Positions 26,065 through 35,039 of a stretch of 64,000 nt of DNA are shown here, piece by piece. Numbering within the stretch: the stretch's first letter is position 1; every line of letters begins with the position of its first letter. Position numbers and translations under genes: made by a program. The notes under the pieces are model-generated. The model was given only the letters and a program-made list of their open reading frames with translations. It made no database searches and had not been told where the DNA came from. The stretch lies in contig CP191518.1 of the NCBI GenBank assembly GCA_050516505.1, positions 1,612,001-1,676,000 on the forward strand, in the 5' to 3' direction. This stretch comes from Scandinavium ludwigii_A (lineage in GTDB: Bacteria; Pseudomonadota; Gammaproteobacteria; Enterobacterales; Enterobacteriaceae).

Positions 26065-27736
26065 GGTCGTTGCTCATCCACTGGCGAATGACCAGCGCGA
26101 CGACGCGCGGATCGTTGTCTGACATTTCGCGAATACGCTGGCTCATCACTTCTGCGCTCAGGCGCTGGTTGACGCGGCGACTCTGCTGTTGTTCATCTTT
26201 GCTGAGGCGAACTTCCACCGCATCGGCGGTTTCACGCTCCATTTTCGCTTCTTCAAGTGCGGCTTTAGCGATTTCCTCGCGGCGGACCAGCTGCGGACGT
26301 ACGGCTTTGCGCCACAGGATCCACGCCACCAGGGCAATCAGTACCCAGCGTCCGGCGGACAGCATCTGGTCGATGAACGACTGCTGTTGCCAGAACGGCA
26401 ATTCGCCACCGCTTTCGTCGCTCGCGGTAAACGGCGAGTTGACCACGTTCAGGGTGTCGCCCCGGGTGGTGGAGTAGCCCATCGCTTCGCGGGTCAAATC
26501 TTCAATCTGTTTCATTTGATCGGCGGTCAGCGGCAGTGGCTTACCGTCCGGCAGATTTTTGTAGTTCACCACTACCGCTACCGACAGGCGCTGGATATCG
26601 CCGACATTCATTTTGGTGTGACGAATCGTCCGGTCGACTTCGTAGTTAGTGGTTTCGTTACGCGAACTGTTGCGCGGCCCGCTCTGGTTATTGGTGCTGG
26701 TATTACGTTGCTGGCCTTGCGCACCTGCCTGCTGGTTCGCCGGTGGCGTTGAGATTGGCGCGTTCGGAGCGGGAGCAGGGGAGTTGGACAATGCCCCTGG
26801 CACGCCGCCTGGGTTCTGGCCGCCGACTTGCTCGCTCTCATTCACCTGACGCGAACGCATCACCGCCTGGCTGGCGTCGCCGTTCGGGCTGTATTGCTCT
26901 TCGGTCTGCTCTTTATTGTCGAAATTGATCTGCGCGGTGACCTGCGCGTGGATATTTCCGTTGCCAACAATCGGCGACAGAATCGATTCGATGCGGCGCT
27001 GCACGCGGGCTTCAACATCAGAGGCGTATTTCAGTTGCGCGTCATTCAGGTCGCGATCGCCGGTATTGGACTGGGTTAACAGATGACCGCCCTGATCGAC
27101 CAGCGTCACGTTGCCCGGCGGCAGGCCAGCCACGGCGCTGGACACCAAGTGCACCACCGCGGCAATCTGACCTTCATCAAGCGCACGGCCCGGTTCGAGG
27201 TTCAGGGTCACGGAGGCGGAAGGGAGTTTCTGCTCACGCACAAATAATGAAGGCTTCGGCATGGCCAGATGCACACGGGCGCTTTTCACCGGGCCGAGCG
27301 TTTCGATGGTACGGGCGAGTTCACCCTCCAGCGCACGCTGATAGTTCACCTGCTCGCTGAACTGACTGATGCCGAATTTTTCCTGGTCCAGCAGCTCAAA
27401 CCCAACCGCGCCGCCTTTCGGCAGGCCTTGCTGGGCGAGGCGCAGACGCAGCTCATGTACTTTATCGGCAGGCACTTCAATGGCGCCGCCGCTATCGGCA
27501 AAGCGATACGGAACGTTCATTTGCTGAAGCTGGGTGACGATGGCGCCGCCGTCCTGATCGGTCAGGTTGCTGAACAGCGTGCGGTAGTCAGGCGCTTTCG
27601 CCCACAGCACCAGCGCGACGACGATCGCGACGGCGGCTGCGCTGGCAACCATTAAAGGGATTTTCGGGTTAGCGCGCAGGCGAGCGACCCACTCAGGCAT
27701 CTTGGTTGGTGTCGTGGTCGTGGCTGTCGCGCTCAT
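26057..27736 (-). CDS. fliF: FliF, flagellar MS-ring protein
   Basis: 559 residues. First membrane helix VASAAAVAIVVALVLW (about 30-46), ring-building motifs (PYRFADSGGAIEVPADKVHELRLRLAQQGLPKGG), a Pro/Ala/Gln-rich periplasmic segment at about 300-360, second helix VLIALVAWILWRKAV near 450, and the C-terminal tail that binds FliG. It is the first gene of the fliFGHIJK run and divergent from fliE. Confidence 0.97.
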   Translation of the reverse strand: MSATATTTTPTKMPEWVARLRANPKIPLMVASAAAVAIVVALVLWAKAPDYRTLFSNLTDQDGGAIVTQLQQMNVPYRFADSGGAIEVPADKVHELRLRLAQQGLPKGGAVGFELLDQEKFGISQFSEQVNYQRALEGELARTIETLGPVKSARVHLAMPKPSLFVREQKLPSASVTLNLEPGRALDEGQIAAVVHLVSSAVAGLPPGNVTLVDQGGHLLTQSNTGDRDLNDAQLKYASDVEARVQRRIESILSPIVGNGNIHAQVTAQINFDNKEQTEEQYSPNGDASQAVMRSRQVNESEQVGGQNPGGVPGALSNSPAPAPNAPISTPPANQQAGAQGQQRNTSTNNQSGPRNSSRNETTNYEVDRTIRHTKMNVGDIQRLSVAVVVNYKNLPDGKPLPLTADQMKQIEDLTREAMGYSTTRGDTLNVVNSPFTASDESGGELPFWQQQSFIDQMLSAGRWVLIALVAWILWRKAVRPQLVRREEIAKAALEEAKMERETADAVEVRLSKDEQQQSRRVNQRLSAEVMSQRIREMSDNDPRVVALVIRQWMSNDHE

Positions 27737-27950
27737 TGCGCACCTCGTGAATCCAGGTCGATGGCGTTAAACGTGTACAAAAGCAAGGCTGACTCCCGGT
27801 CGGCAAAGGCAAAATGGGTGCTATGCCATTATTTGCCGTTCCGGATTTTTCTATGGGTCAAATAGTCGAGGTTTTTAACGTTAATTAGCGCCTTTATCTC
27901 ATTGACAAACTGCTAATCTCATTCTCCATGACATCGACCAGGGGATTAAC
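27737..27950. promoter_or_regulatory. Divergent fliE/fliF promoter region with FlhDC-like half sites
   Basis: This 214-base gap must drive both class II transcripts. Two half-sites resemble the FlhD4C2 box AAYGSNNAAATARCG: AACGGCAAATAATG on the minus strand (27827-27840) and TATGGGTCAAATAGTCG on the plus strand (27852-27868), 11 bases apart. The spacing fits, but they face outward instead of the usual inward orientation, so assignment is tentative. Confidence 0.35.
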
Positions 27951-28262
27951 ATGGCCATTACAGGTATCGAAGGGGTATTGACACAGATGCAGGCTGCGGC
28001 CAGCGTCGCGCGCAATCAGCAGGTGGAAGAACAGCCATCTATCAGCTTTGCGGGCCAGCTCAATGCTGCTCTCGATCGCATCAGCGATACGCAAAACAGC
28101 GCCAAAGCGCAGGCAGAGAAATTTACGTTAGGTGAGCCGGGTATTGCGCTGAATGATGTGATGACCGACCTGCAAAAATCATCGGTCTCCCTGCAGATGG
28201 GCATTCAGGTGCGTAACAAGCTGGTGGCAGCGTACCAGGAAATGATGAGCATGCAGGTGTAG
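27951..28262 (+). CDS. fliE: FliE, MS-ring/rod junction protein
   Basis: 103 residues. Conserved helical C-terminus (FTLGEPGIALNDVMTDLQKSSVSLQMGIQVRNKLVAAYQEMMSMQV). FliE is the first substrate exported and joins the MS-ring to the rod. ATG is preceded by AGGGGATTAAC. It is a single-gene transcript divergent from fliF. A 9-bp inverted repeat (AGCCTTTAC/GTAAAGGCT, 28267-28302) follows and may end it. Confidence 0.96.
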   Translation: MAITGIEGVLTQMQAAASVARNQQVEEQPSISFAGQLNAALDRISDTQNSAKAQAEKFTLGEPGIALNDVMTDLQKSSVSLQMGIQVRNKLVAAYQEMMSMQV

Positions 28263-28358
28263 ATTTAGCCTTTACCGCCACGTCCGCGCCGAAGTAAAGG
28301 CTGGAAGCGATATCGCTTTAATGACACAATATTTTTTTCACGGTTTTCAGGATAGGTG

Positions 28359-28772
28359 ATGAAAAAGATTGCGATTCTCGGCGCGCTGCTGGCATTAAGC
28401 GGATGTGTCCAGGTGGATGATTATAATAAGGTGGTCAAAGCGCCAGCGCCTTCGGATCTGGCGGGTTACTGGCAGTCGGAAGGCCCGCAGAGTGCGATGG
28501 TCAGCCCGGAAGCGATAGCCACGCTGGTGATCACCCAAGAGGGCGATACGCTGGATTGTCGCCAGTGGCAACGTGTTATTGCGCGACCAGGAAAGCTGAT
28601 GCTGCGTGATGACGACATTTACAATGTCACTAACAAGAAAGAAGTTTACGCCATCGACAGAGAAGGCGAGCGAATCGATTACGACCGCATGACCTTAAAA
28701 CGCGTCGATCGCCCAACCCAGGAATGCGCGGATTACCTGCAGAAGAATCCGCTGATTTCTCCGCTGCCGTAA
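28359..28772 (+). CDS. yedD: YedD lipoprotein
   Basis: 137 residues from ATG at 28359 (a GTG three bases earlier is less likely). Signal peptide with lipobox LSGC (MKKIAILGALLALSGC), so the mature protein begins at a lipidated Cys. The rest matches E. coli YedD (LVITQEGDTLDCRQWQRVI). Function unknown. In E. coli yedE and yedF lie between it and fliE; here they are absent. Confidence 0.93.
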   Translation: MKKIAILGALLALSGCVQVDDYNKVVKAPAPSDLAGYWQSEGPQSAMVSPEAIATLVITQEGDTLDCRQWQRVIARPGKLMLRDDDIYNVTNKKEVYAIDREGERIDYDRMTLKRVDRPTQECADYLQKNPLISPLP

Positions 28773-28833
28773 CCCGGTTTGCGTTAATCACCCCGGCTGG
28801 CATCGCGCCGCCGGGATGCGTTTTATTCCTGCC

Positions 28834-30321
28834 TTAAAGCACGTCCTCCATCACCCACACGCTGACGCTGCCGCCGTTGCAGGTAAAGACGCCGTTGCCT
28901 TGCGCATCGGTTTCGACCACTTCCTCGCGGTTATTGAGAAAATCTTTCCAGCGCTTATTGCCGTAGTTGTCGCCGAGTGTCAGCGTTTTTTCGCCGTCGT
29001 CACCGTTAGATAACACGACCACGCAGCCGGGCGCGTCATCGGTCCCGCTGCGGCTGAACGCGATGCAGTTCGGGTGATCGAACCAGAGCGTTTGCACGCC
29101 GTGGGCAAAGCGTTGACGGGCATCGATCAGTTCGTGTAATTGCTCAATCACCGGCATGTCGATTTTATAGCTGTTGCCGTCGCCGCCAGTATCTTCATAA
29201 ATTGCCCCGAAAAGATCCGCGTAAAATACCGAAGGCACGCCGTTTTCTCGCAGCAAGATCAGCGCGTAGGCCAGCGGTTTAAACCACGGTTCGACCGGGG
29301 CTTCCAGCGCCTGTAGCGGTTGGGTGTCGTGATTGGTGACGAGGGTAATGGCGTGGAACGGATCGGCTTCCACCAGCGTGCCGGTGAAAATCTGGCTCAT
29401 GTCGTAATCGCGGCCCAGTCGAGAGGCCTCGTGGAATTTCATCTGCAAAGGTGCGTCAAACAGCAGCGTCTGACCGTCAACCTGATCGATGTAGTGCTGG
29501 AGCTTATCGACTTCGTGGGACCAGTATTCCGCCACGATAAACAGCGGCTTCGGTGCTACTTCCTGCACGTGCTCAATCCACTCTTTGTAGAACCACGCCG
29601 GAATGTGTTTCACCGCATCGAGGCGGAAGCCGTCGCAGTGGGTTTGTTCCATGACCCAGCGCGCCCAGTATTTGAGTTCCTCAGTGACCGCGTGATTGCG
29701 GAAATCGATATTCTCGCCCATCAGGTAGTCGAAGTTGCCCATTTCATTGTCGACCTGATCGTTCCAGCCTTCACCGCTGTAATCATTGACGATTTTGAAG
29801 ACGCCGTTTTCATCCGGATTTTCGATGTGGTCGATGCCGTTGAAGCATTTATAGTCCCAGACGAACTGTGAATATTGTCCCGCGCGGACCGGGAAAGCGT
29901 ATTTGGTCCACGCGTCACATTCGATCACTTCATCCTCAATCTGCGTGCGGTCCTGTTCGTTCACGCGCTGGACCTGGATGCGTTCTTTTTCATCGGCACC
30001 CATTTTATGGTTCACCACCACGTCGAGCAGCACGGCGATATCGTTCTTTTTCAGCGCGTCAATGGCCGCCAGCAGTTGAGCTTTATCGCCATATTTGGTG
30101 GCGACCGATCCTTTTTGATCAAACTCGCCGAGGTCGAAAAGATCGTAGCTGTCGTAGCCGACAGAATATCCGCCCGATGCGCCTTTATACGCTGGAGGCA
30201 GCCAAACCATGTTGACGCCAATTTCATTGAGATTGGGCGCAAGCGCTTCGACCTCTCGCCACAGTTCACCGCCAGTGGGGTAATACCAGTGAAAACATTG
30301 CAACAGGGTAGGATTGCGCAT
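28834..30321 (-). CDS. amyA: AmyA, cytoplasmic alpha-amylase
   Basis: 495 residues, no signal peptide, GH13 TIM barrel. Family regions in order: LLDVVVNHK, DGFRLDAVKH (nucleophile Asp), VAEYWSHE (acid/base Glu), VTNHDTQP (stabilising Asp). It hydrolyses internal alpha-1,4 bonds of maltodextrins in the cytoplasm. The N-terminus MRNPTLLQCFHWYYP is that of the E. coli enzyme. It sits between yedD and fliT, converging with yedD. Length equals the E. coli protein. Confidence 0.97.
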   Translation of the reverse strand: MRNPTLLQCFHWYYPTGGELWREVEALAPNLNEIGVNMVWLPPAYKGASGGYSVGYDSYDLFDLGEFDQKGSVATKYGDKAQLLAAIDALKKNDIAVLLDVVVNHKMGADEKERIQVQRVNEQDRTQIEDEVIECDAWTKYAFPVRAGQYSQFVWDYKCFNGIDHIENPDENGVFKIVNDYSGEGWNDQVDNEMGNFDYLMGENIDFRNHAVTEELKYWARWVMEQTHCDGFRLDAVKHIPAWFYKEWIEHVQEVAPKPLFIVAEYWSHEVDKLQHYIDQVDGQTLLFDAPLQMKFHEASRLGRDYDMSQIFTGTLVEADPFHAITLVTNHDTQPLQALEAPVEPWFKPLAYALILLRENGVPSVFYADLFGAIYEDTGGDGNSYKIDMPVIEQLHELIDARQRFAHGVQTLWFDHPNCIAFSRSGTDDAPGCVVVLSNGDDGEKTLTLGDNYGNKRWKDFLNNREEVVETDAQGNGVFTCNGGSVSVWVMEDVL

Positions 30322-30402
30322 ACACAGACTCCGTGTGACAAGGAGACTCTAGTATGGAATACAAAGCAGAAAAACGCCTGGCGCGCTGTGCGCGCCAGCG
30401 AA

Positions 30403-30780
30403 TCAATTGGTTGGCGTGTCGCGGGTTTCCTGTGGCACCAGAACGTGACCGCCCTGTTTGCCATAAGCCGTGAGGACCGATTTCTGAAGGGTGGACTGGC
30501 CTACCAGTTTTGCCAGCTCCTCCATTCGCGCCTGCAGCAGGCGCTTGACCTCGGTTTCGTTATCGAGGATAGCGCGCAGTACCGGTCGCAGTTGATCCTG
30601 AATGGCGGTCGACGGCGCCGTTTGTTGCGTGATTTCGGCCAGTTTTTGCACCGCACTGACATACTCCATTTCACAGGCGATCAGTTCGTCCCATTGTCCT
30701 TCTGTGGCGAATCGCAGCATGACGAGGCTTCGGTCAAGCAGCTGCTGGTACAGGCTATAGAGTTGCGGTGCAGTGCTCAT
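30403..30780 (-). CDS. fliT: FliT, FliD chaperone and FlhDC inhibitor
   Basis: 125 residues, mainly helical. FliT binds the cap protein FliD before export and, when free, binds FlhC to reduce class II transcription. Core LLDRSLVMLRFATEGQWDELIACEMEYV resembles E. coli/Salmonella FliT. Start overlaps the fliS stop as TAATG, third gene of fliDST. Confidence 0.93.
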   Translation of the reverse strand: MSTAPQLYSLYQQLLDRSLVMLRFATEGQWDELIACEMEYVSAVQKLAEITQQTAPSTAIQDQLRPVLRAILDNETEVKRLLQARMEELAKLVGQSTLQKSVLTAYGKQGGHVLVPQETRDTPTN

Positions 30781-31190
30781 TAGACGGCGTCCTGAATCAG
30801 AGTGGGCGAGAGGGCAACTTCCTTCCAGGCATCAGCGATATCGCGCAGCAGGGCCTCTACCTCTTCAACGGCAGACACCTCGTTACGCAGATTGGCCTGC
30901 AGAAGACGCCTTACCATATAGGCGTACAGAGCAATCAGGTTTTGCGTAAGCTCATCTTTACTCTCTTCATCGAGCCCAACTTTGAGGCCGTTCTCGATGA
31001 TGTTGATGGCTTTAGAGAGGGAAAGGCCTTTCCCCTCAAGGTTGTTGTCTTGCATAAACAGGCGCGCGCGCACCAGTGCGCTGAGTGCACCATCAAACAA
31101 CAGAGTCACCAGCTGTTGCTGGCTTGCGCTCATTACTGCGCTTTCGACTCCGATTTTTGCGTAGGCCTGTGTGCCTTTTGCGCCGTACAT
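30780..31190 (-). CDS. fliS: FliS, flagellin chaperone
   Basis: 136 residues: MYGAKGTQAYAKIGVESAVMSASQQQLVTLLFDGALSAL..., an antiparallel four-helix bundle. FliS wraps the disordered FliC C-terminus, preventing polymerisation in the cytoplasm, and guides it to FlhA. Second gene of fliDST, 22 bases after fliD. Confidence 0.97.
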   Translation of the reverse strand: MYGAKGTQAYAKIGVESAVMSASQQQLVTLLFDGALSALVRARLFMQDNNLEGKGLSLSKAINIIENGLKVGLDEESKDELTQNLIALYAYMVRRLLQANLRNEVSAVEEVEALLRDIADAWKEVALSPTLIQDAV

Positions 31191-31212
31191 GTTAGCTCCT
31201 GAGCGTATTTAA

Positions 31213-32619
31213 TTAGCTTTTGCTGCTGGAAGACGTATCGAACTGCTGCGTCAGATAGCTGCTGGTGGAGTTCAGCGAGTTCATCAGAACGTCCAACTGG
31301 GTGAACTGGGCTTTGTAACGCGCCATCATGGTGTCGATACGGTCACTGGCAGCGTTGTACTGGGTGGTCAGGTTGTTCAGGGTTTTGCTCACGCCATCGG
31401 TCGCGGCCTGAATAATCCCGGTCGTCGAGAGCCAACTGGTCAGGTTACTGCCCATGGTGGTGGTGATGCCGGTGGTTTTGCCGTCGCCGACAAACATGTC
31501 TTTGATGTCGGCGGAGTTGGTTTTCAGTGCGCTTTCTAGCTTGGTGCTGTCAACGGTCAGTTTGCCGGTGCTGGGGTCAGAAGTGATGCCAATCTGCGCC
31601 AGGGTTTTATACGCTGAGCTGCCGGTGGAGCTGGACAACATACTTTTTAACTGGGTTTGGATGGTACGCAGCGTGCTGTCGCCGAGCAGAGCGCCATTGC
31701 TGGTGTCCTGGGCATCGGTTCCGGCATCGACCGAGGTGTATTTGGTCAGCGAGGAGAACGTATCTTGCAGGGCGTTATAGGCCGTGACCCACGCGTTAAT
31801 GGCGCTTTCAGATTTTGAGGTGTCTTTCGCAATCGTCAGCGTCTGGTTGCCGGTGGTGGTGTCGTTCAGCGTCAGCGTGATGTCTTCCAGCGCATCGCTG
31901 ATGGTGTTGCTGCTGTTCTCGATATCAACATTGTTAACTTTGAGTTTGGCGTTCTGCGCGGTAACGGACTCTTCCATGCCGCCATTGCCGGACGCGTCGT
32001 AGCCCATAAAGCTTTGCAGGGCGCTGTCGCCGCTGACGCTGATGGTCATCGCATTGTCGGAGCCGGTATCGTTGGCAGTGACAGACAGACGGTACTGACC
32101 GTTACCGACGTTGATGATACTGGCGCTGACACCCGCGTCGGCTTTGTTAATTGCATCGCGGATGCCGCTCAGGGAAGAGTTGGCGGCGCTGATATCAATT
32201 TTAACCGGATCTTTGCCGCCGCCTTGCTGAATAGTGATGCTGCTGTCAGCGCTGGCAATCGCGGTTTTGCTGTCGGTCTGGGTGCCGGTAGTGGTCAGCG
32301 TCTGGGCCTGCGCCAGTTGCGACACGCTAATGGTGTATTTCCCAGCAATGGCGCTGCCGGTGGTGGTGGCGCTGAATGCGGAAGAGCTGCTGCTGGTGGT
32401 GGTCGCGGTGAACAAATCGGCTTTATTCAGCGCGGTGTTGGCAGTCTGGAAAGAGACCAGCGCGCTTTTTAAGGTTCCGTATGCGCTCAGTTTCGCGGTG
32501 TAAGAAGACTGCTGAGTAGAAATAGGTTTCAGCCCGGCTTTTTCAGCGGCTTCAAGGCTATCCAGGATGTTGCTTAAATCGAGACCCGACCCCACTCCCA
32601 GCGTAGAAATACTTGCCAT
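31213..32619 (-). CDS. fliD: FliD, filament cap protein
   Basis: 468 residues. Conserved N-terminal MASISTLGVGSGLDLSNILDSLEAAEKAGLKPI and C-terminal coiled region (MMARYKAQFTQLDVLMNSLNSTSSYLTQQFD) surround a variable Ser/Thr-rich middle. Five copies cap the filament and fold incoming flagellin. A sigma-28 promoter lies at 32662-32688. Confidence 0.96.
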   Translation of the reverse strand: MASISTLGVGSGLDLSNILDSLEAAEKAGLKPISTQQSSYTAKLSAYGTLKSALVSFQTANTALNKADLFTATTTSSSSSAFSATTTGSAIAGKYTISVSQLAQAQTLTTTGTQTDSKTAIASADSSITIQQGGGKDPVKIDISAANSSLSGIRDAINKADAGVSASIINVGNGQYRLSVTANDTGSDNAMTISVSGDSALQSFMGYDASGNGGMEESVTAQNAKLKVNNVDIENSSNTISDALEDITLTLNDTTTGNQTLTIAKDTSKSESAINAWVTAYNALQDTFSSLTKYTSVDAGTDAQDTSNGALLGDSTLRTIQTQLKSMLSSSTGSSAYKTLAQIGITSDPSTGKLTVDSTKLESALKTNSADIKDMFVGDGKTTGITTTMGSNLTSWLSTTGIIQAATDGVSKTLNNLTTQYNAASDRIDTMMARYKAQFTQLDVLMNSLNSTSSYLTQQFDTSSSSKS

Positions 32620-32661
32620 ATTTATTCCTTAATGTAGCGACATGTAGAATGAATACCGGGG

Positions 32662-32688
32662 TTATCGGCGGGATTGGCGCAAAGTTTA
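32662..32688 (-). promoter_or_regulatory. Sigma-28 promoter of fliDST
   Basis: On the minus strand: TAAACTTT, 11 bases, GCCGATAA. The consensus is TAAAGTTT-N11-GCCGATAA, so 15 of 16 positions match with exact spacing. It is 43 bases upstream of the fliD ATG and divergent from the fliC promoter. Confidence 0.93.
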
Positions 32689-32783
32689 CGTTTAATTTTC
32701 TTTTTTTAATGGCGGGAATAAAGGCAAGAGGGAAGACTATTTCGGCGGCTAAAAAATTATTCCAGTGTTTGTGAAAAAAAATC

Positions 32784-32810
32784 TAAAGGTTAGTGGGAGG
32801 GCGACGATAA
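32784..32810 (+). promoter_or_regulatory. Sigma-28 promoter of fliC
   Basis: TAAAGGTT (32784-32791), 11 bases, GACGATAA (32803-32810): 14 of 16 consensus positions with correct spacing. Transcription would begin near 32817, giving an untranslated leader of about 70 bases before the fliC ATG. Confidence 0.93.
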
Positions 32811-32886
32811 CCACATTGACGGCGATTGAGCCGACGGGTGGAAACCCAAACCGTAACCACAGATTTGAAACACAGGAAACGAAATC

Positions 32887-34092
32887 ATGGCACAAGTCAT
32901 CAATACCAACAGCCTCTCGCTGATCACTCAGAACAACATCAACAAAAACCAGTCTGCTCTGTCGACTTCCATTGAGCGTCTGTCTTCTGGTCTGCGTATC
33001 AACAGCGCGAAAGACGATGCGGCGGGCCAGGCGATTGCTAACCGCTTCACCTCTAACATCAAGGGCCTGACTCAGGCTGCGCGTAACGCCAACGACGGTA
33101 TCTCTGTGGCACAGACCACTGAAGGCGCACTGTCCGAAATCAACAACAACTTACAGCGTGTACGTGAGCTGACCGTTCAGGCTTCTACCGGGACTAACTC
33201 TGATTCCGACCTGTCTTCAATCCAGGACGAAATTAAATCCCGTCTGTCAGAAATTGACCGCGTATCCGGTCAGACTCAGTTCAACGGCGTGAACGTTCTG
33301 GCAAAAGACGGCAAAATGTCTATCCAGGTTGGCGCGAACGATGGCGAAACCATCGATATCGACCTGAAGAAAATCGACTCCAAGACTCTGGGTCTGGACA
33401 GCTTTAACGTAAATGGTCCACAGAATGCTAAGGGTACATTAGATACAGCCGCAGCTGACTTTACTTCTTACTACGGCGCCACAACAAGTGTTACTAAAGC
33501 AAGCGTTACCGAAGGTTCAGGGAATGCTTTAGCTACTCGCCTGGGTGTTGCAAATGGTAGCGTAGCATTCACAGATGATGAAGTTTACCAAGATGATAAT
33601 GGTAATCTCTTTGCTAAAGTTACAATCACACCTGCCAATGCCGCAGAAGTGAATAATCTGAAAGCAAATGGTTTTGAAAGTACGGTAACTACTGGTAAAG
33701 ATTATTATATCGCACTCGATGCTCAGTCAGCAGATACAACTACCGCTACCGATACTGCAGCATTCACCGTTGATACTACCAGCCTTAACTTGAGCAGCCT
33801 GACTACCGGCTCGACTGCCAACCCACTGGCTAAACTGGATGAAGCTATCGCATCCGTCGATAAATTCCGTTCTTCTCTGGGTGCTATCCAGAACCGTCTG
33901 GGTTCTGCGGTCACCAACCTGAACAACACCACCACCAACCTGTCTGAAGCGCAGTCCCGTATTCAGGACGCCGACTATGCGACCGAAGTGTCCAACATGT
34001 CTAAAGCGCAGATCATTCAGCAGGCCGGTAACTCCGTGCTGGCTAAAGCAAACCAGGTTCCACAGCAGGTTCTGTCTCTGCTGCAGGGCTAA
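32887..34092 (+). CDS. fliC: FliC, flagellin
   Basis: 401 residues. The conserved D0/D1 helices are MAQVINTNSLSLITQNNINKN... (1-175) and ...SLGAIQNRLGSAVTNLNNTTTNLSEAQSRIQDADYATEVSNMSK... to LSLLQG (about 310-401). The middle, about 175-300, is short and Thr/Ala/Asp-rich; it forms the exposed, serotype-determining domain. Codon use in this middle (33409-33780) is more AT-rich than the ends, a usual sign of antigenic recombination. Expressed by sigma-28, exported with FliS, assembled under FliD. Shorter than many Salmonella flagellins (about 490). Confidence 0.97.
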   Translation: MAQVINTNSLSLITQNNINKNQSALSTSIERLSSGLRINSAKDDAAGQAIANRFTSNIKGLTQAARNANDGISVAQTTEGALSEINNNLQRVRELTVQASTGTNSDSDLSSIQDEIKSRLSEIDRVSGQTQFNGVNVLAKDGKMSIQVGANDGETIDIDLKKIDSKTLGLDSFNVNGPQNAKGTLDTAAADFTSYYGATTSVTKASVTEGSGNALATRLGVANGSVAFTDDEVYQDDNGNLFAKVTITPANAAEVNNLKANGFESTVTTGKDYYIALDAQSADTTTATDTAAFTVDTTSLNLSSLTTGSTANPLAKLDEAIASVDKFRSSLGAIQNRLGSAVTNLNNTTTNLSEAQSRIQDADYATEVSNMSKAQIIQQAGNSVLAKANQVPQQVLSLLQG

Positions 34093-34109
34093 TCCTGATT
34101 TTGCTACTC

Positions 34110-34134
34110 AACCCCGCTTCGGCGGGGTTTTTTC
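34110..34134 (+). terminator. Rho-independent terminator of fliC
   Basis: AACCCCGC, loop TTCG, GCGGGGTT and TTTTT begin 17 bases after the fliC stop: an 8-bp GC-rich stem with a tetraloop and T-run. Confidence 0.95.
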
Positions 34135-34194
34135 GTTTTAGAGTTTTACTTAACTCTCCAAATAACCCCTCCTTTTAGCCACTATTCCGTCGAT

Positions 34195-34230
34195 TAAAAT
34201 CCCTCCAGAAACGGATAATCATGCCGATAA
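34195..34230 (+). promoter_or_regulatory. fliA promoter region with a sigma-28 -10 box
   Basis: GCCGATAA at 34223-34230 is a perfect sigma-28 -10 element, 25 bases before the fliA GTG; the -35 is poor at the right distance (CCAGAAA). fliA is known to be transcribed both from a class II FlhDC-dependent start and from its own sigma-28 promoter, which fits. Confidence 0.55.
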
Positions 34231-34255
34231 CTCAACTATTGCAGGGCTGTTTATC

Positions 34256-34987
34256 GTGAATTCACTGTATACCGCTGAAGGTGTAATGGATAAACACTCG
34301 CTGTGGCAGCGTTATGTCCCTTTGGTGCGACACGAAGCATTGCGCCTTCAGGTGCGCCTGCCCGCGAGCGTGGAACTGGACGATCTGCTTCAGGCGGGCG
34401 GCATTGGGTTATTGAATGCCGTCGAACGTTACGATGCTCTGCAAGGCACGGCATTTACCACCTATGCAGTACAGCGCATACGTGGCGCGATGCTGGACGA
34501 ACTGCGCAGCCGCGATTGGGTGCCGCGCAGCGTCCGCCGCAATGCCCGAGAAGTGGCGCAGGCGATGGGTCAACTGGAACAGGAGCTGGGACGCAACGCG
34601 ACGGAAACAGAAGTCGCACAGCGCCTTGGCATTGCTGTTGAAGAGTATCGACAGATGCTGCTGGATACCAATAACAGCCAGATTTTCTCCTACGACGAGT
34701 GGCGGGAAGAGCACGGCGACAGTATCGAGCTGGTGACTGAAGAGAATCAACAGGAGAACCCGCTCCATCAACTGATGGAAGGCAACCTGCGTCAGCGCGT
34801 GATGGACGCAATTGAAGCGTTACCGGAACGTGAGCAGCTGGTGCTGACGCTCTACTACCAGGAAGAGCTCAATCTCAAAGAGATTGGAGCGGTGCTGGAA
34901 GTGGGAGAGTCGCGCGTCAGTCAGCTTCACAGTCAGGCCATCAAGCGTTTGCGAACAAAACTGGGTCGGTACCAGGAAGGCGGTTAA
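34256..34987 (+). CDS. fliA: FliA, flagellar sigma factor sigma-28
   Basis: 243 residues, start GTG at 34256 as in E. coli (MNSLYTAEGVMDKHSLWQRYVPLVRHEALRLQV). Sigma regions: region 2 LDDLLQAGGIGLLNAVERYDALQGTAFTTYAVQRIRGAMLDELR, region 3, and region 4 LPEREQLVLTLYYQEELNLKEIGAVLEVGESRVSQLHSQAIKRLR. It directs RNA polymerase to class III flagellar and chemotaxis genes and is held by FlgM until hook completion. Followed by fliZ and the cystine genes on the same strand. Confidence 0.97.
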   Translation: MNSLYTAEGVMDKHSLWQRYVPLVRHEALRLQVRLPASVELDDLLQAGGIGLLNAVERYDALQGTAFTTYAVQRIRGAMLDELRSRDWVPRSVRRNAREVAQAMGQLEQELGRNATETEVAQRLGIAVEEYRQMLLDTNNSQIFSYDEWREEHGDSIELVTEENQQENPLHQLMEGNLRQRVMDAIEALPEREQLVLTLYYQEELNLKEIGAVLEVGESRVSQLHSQAIKRLRTKLGRYQEGG

Positions 34988-35039
34988 GCCGTCGCTCCTG
35001 GAGTAATGCCGCACATAGCATTGACTACCAGGAGTTATC

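Noticed and set aside
29875..30783. 302-codon plus-strand frame over amyA and fliT
   Set aside because: Antisense to two well-identified genes and spans their junction.
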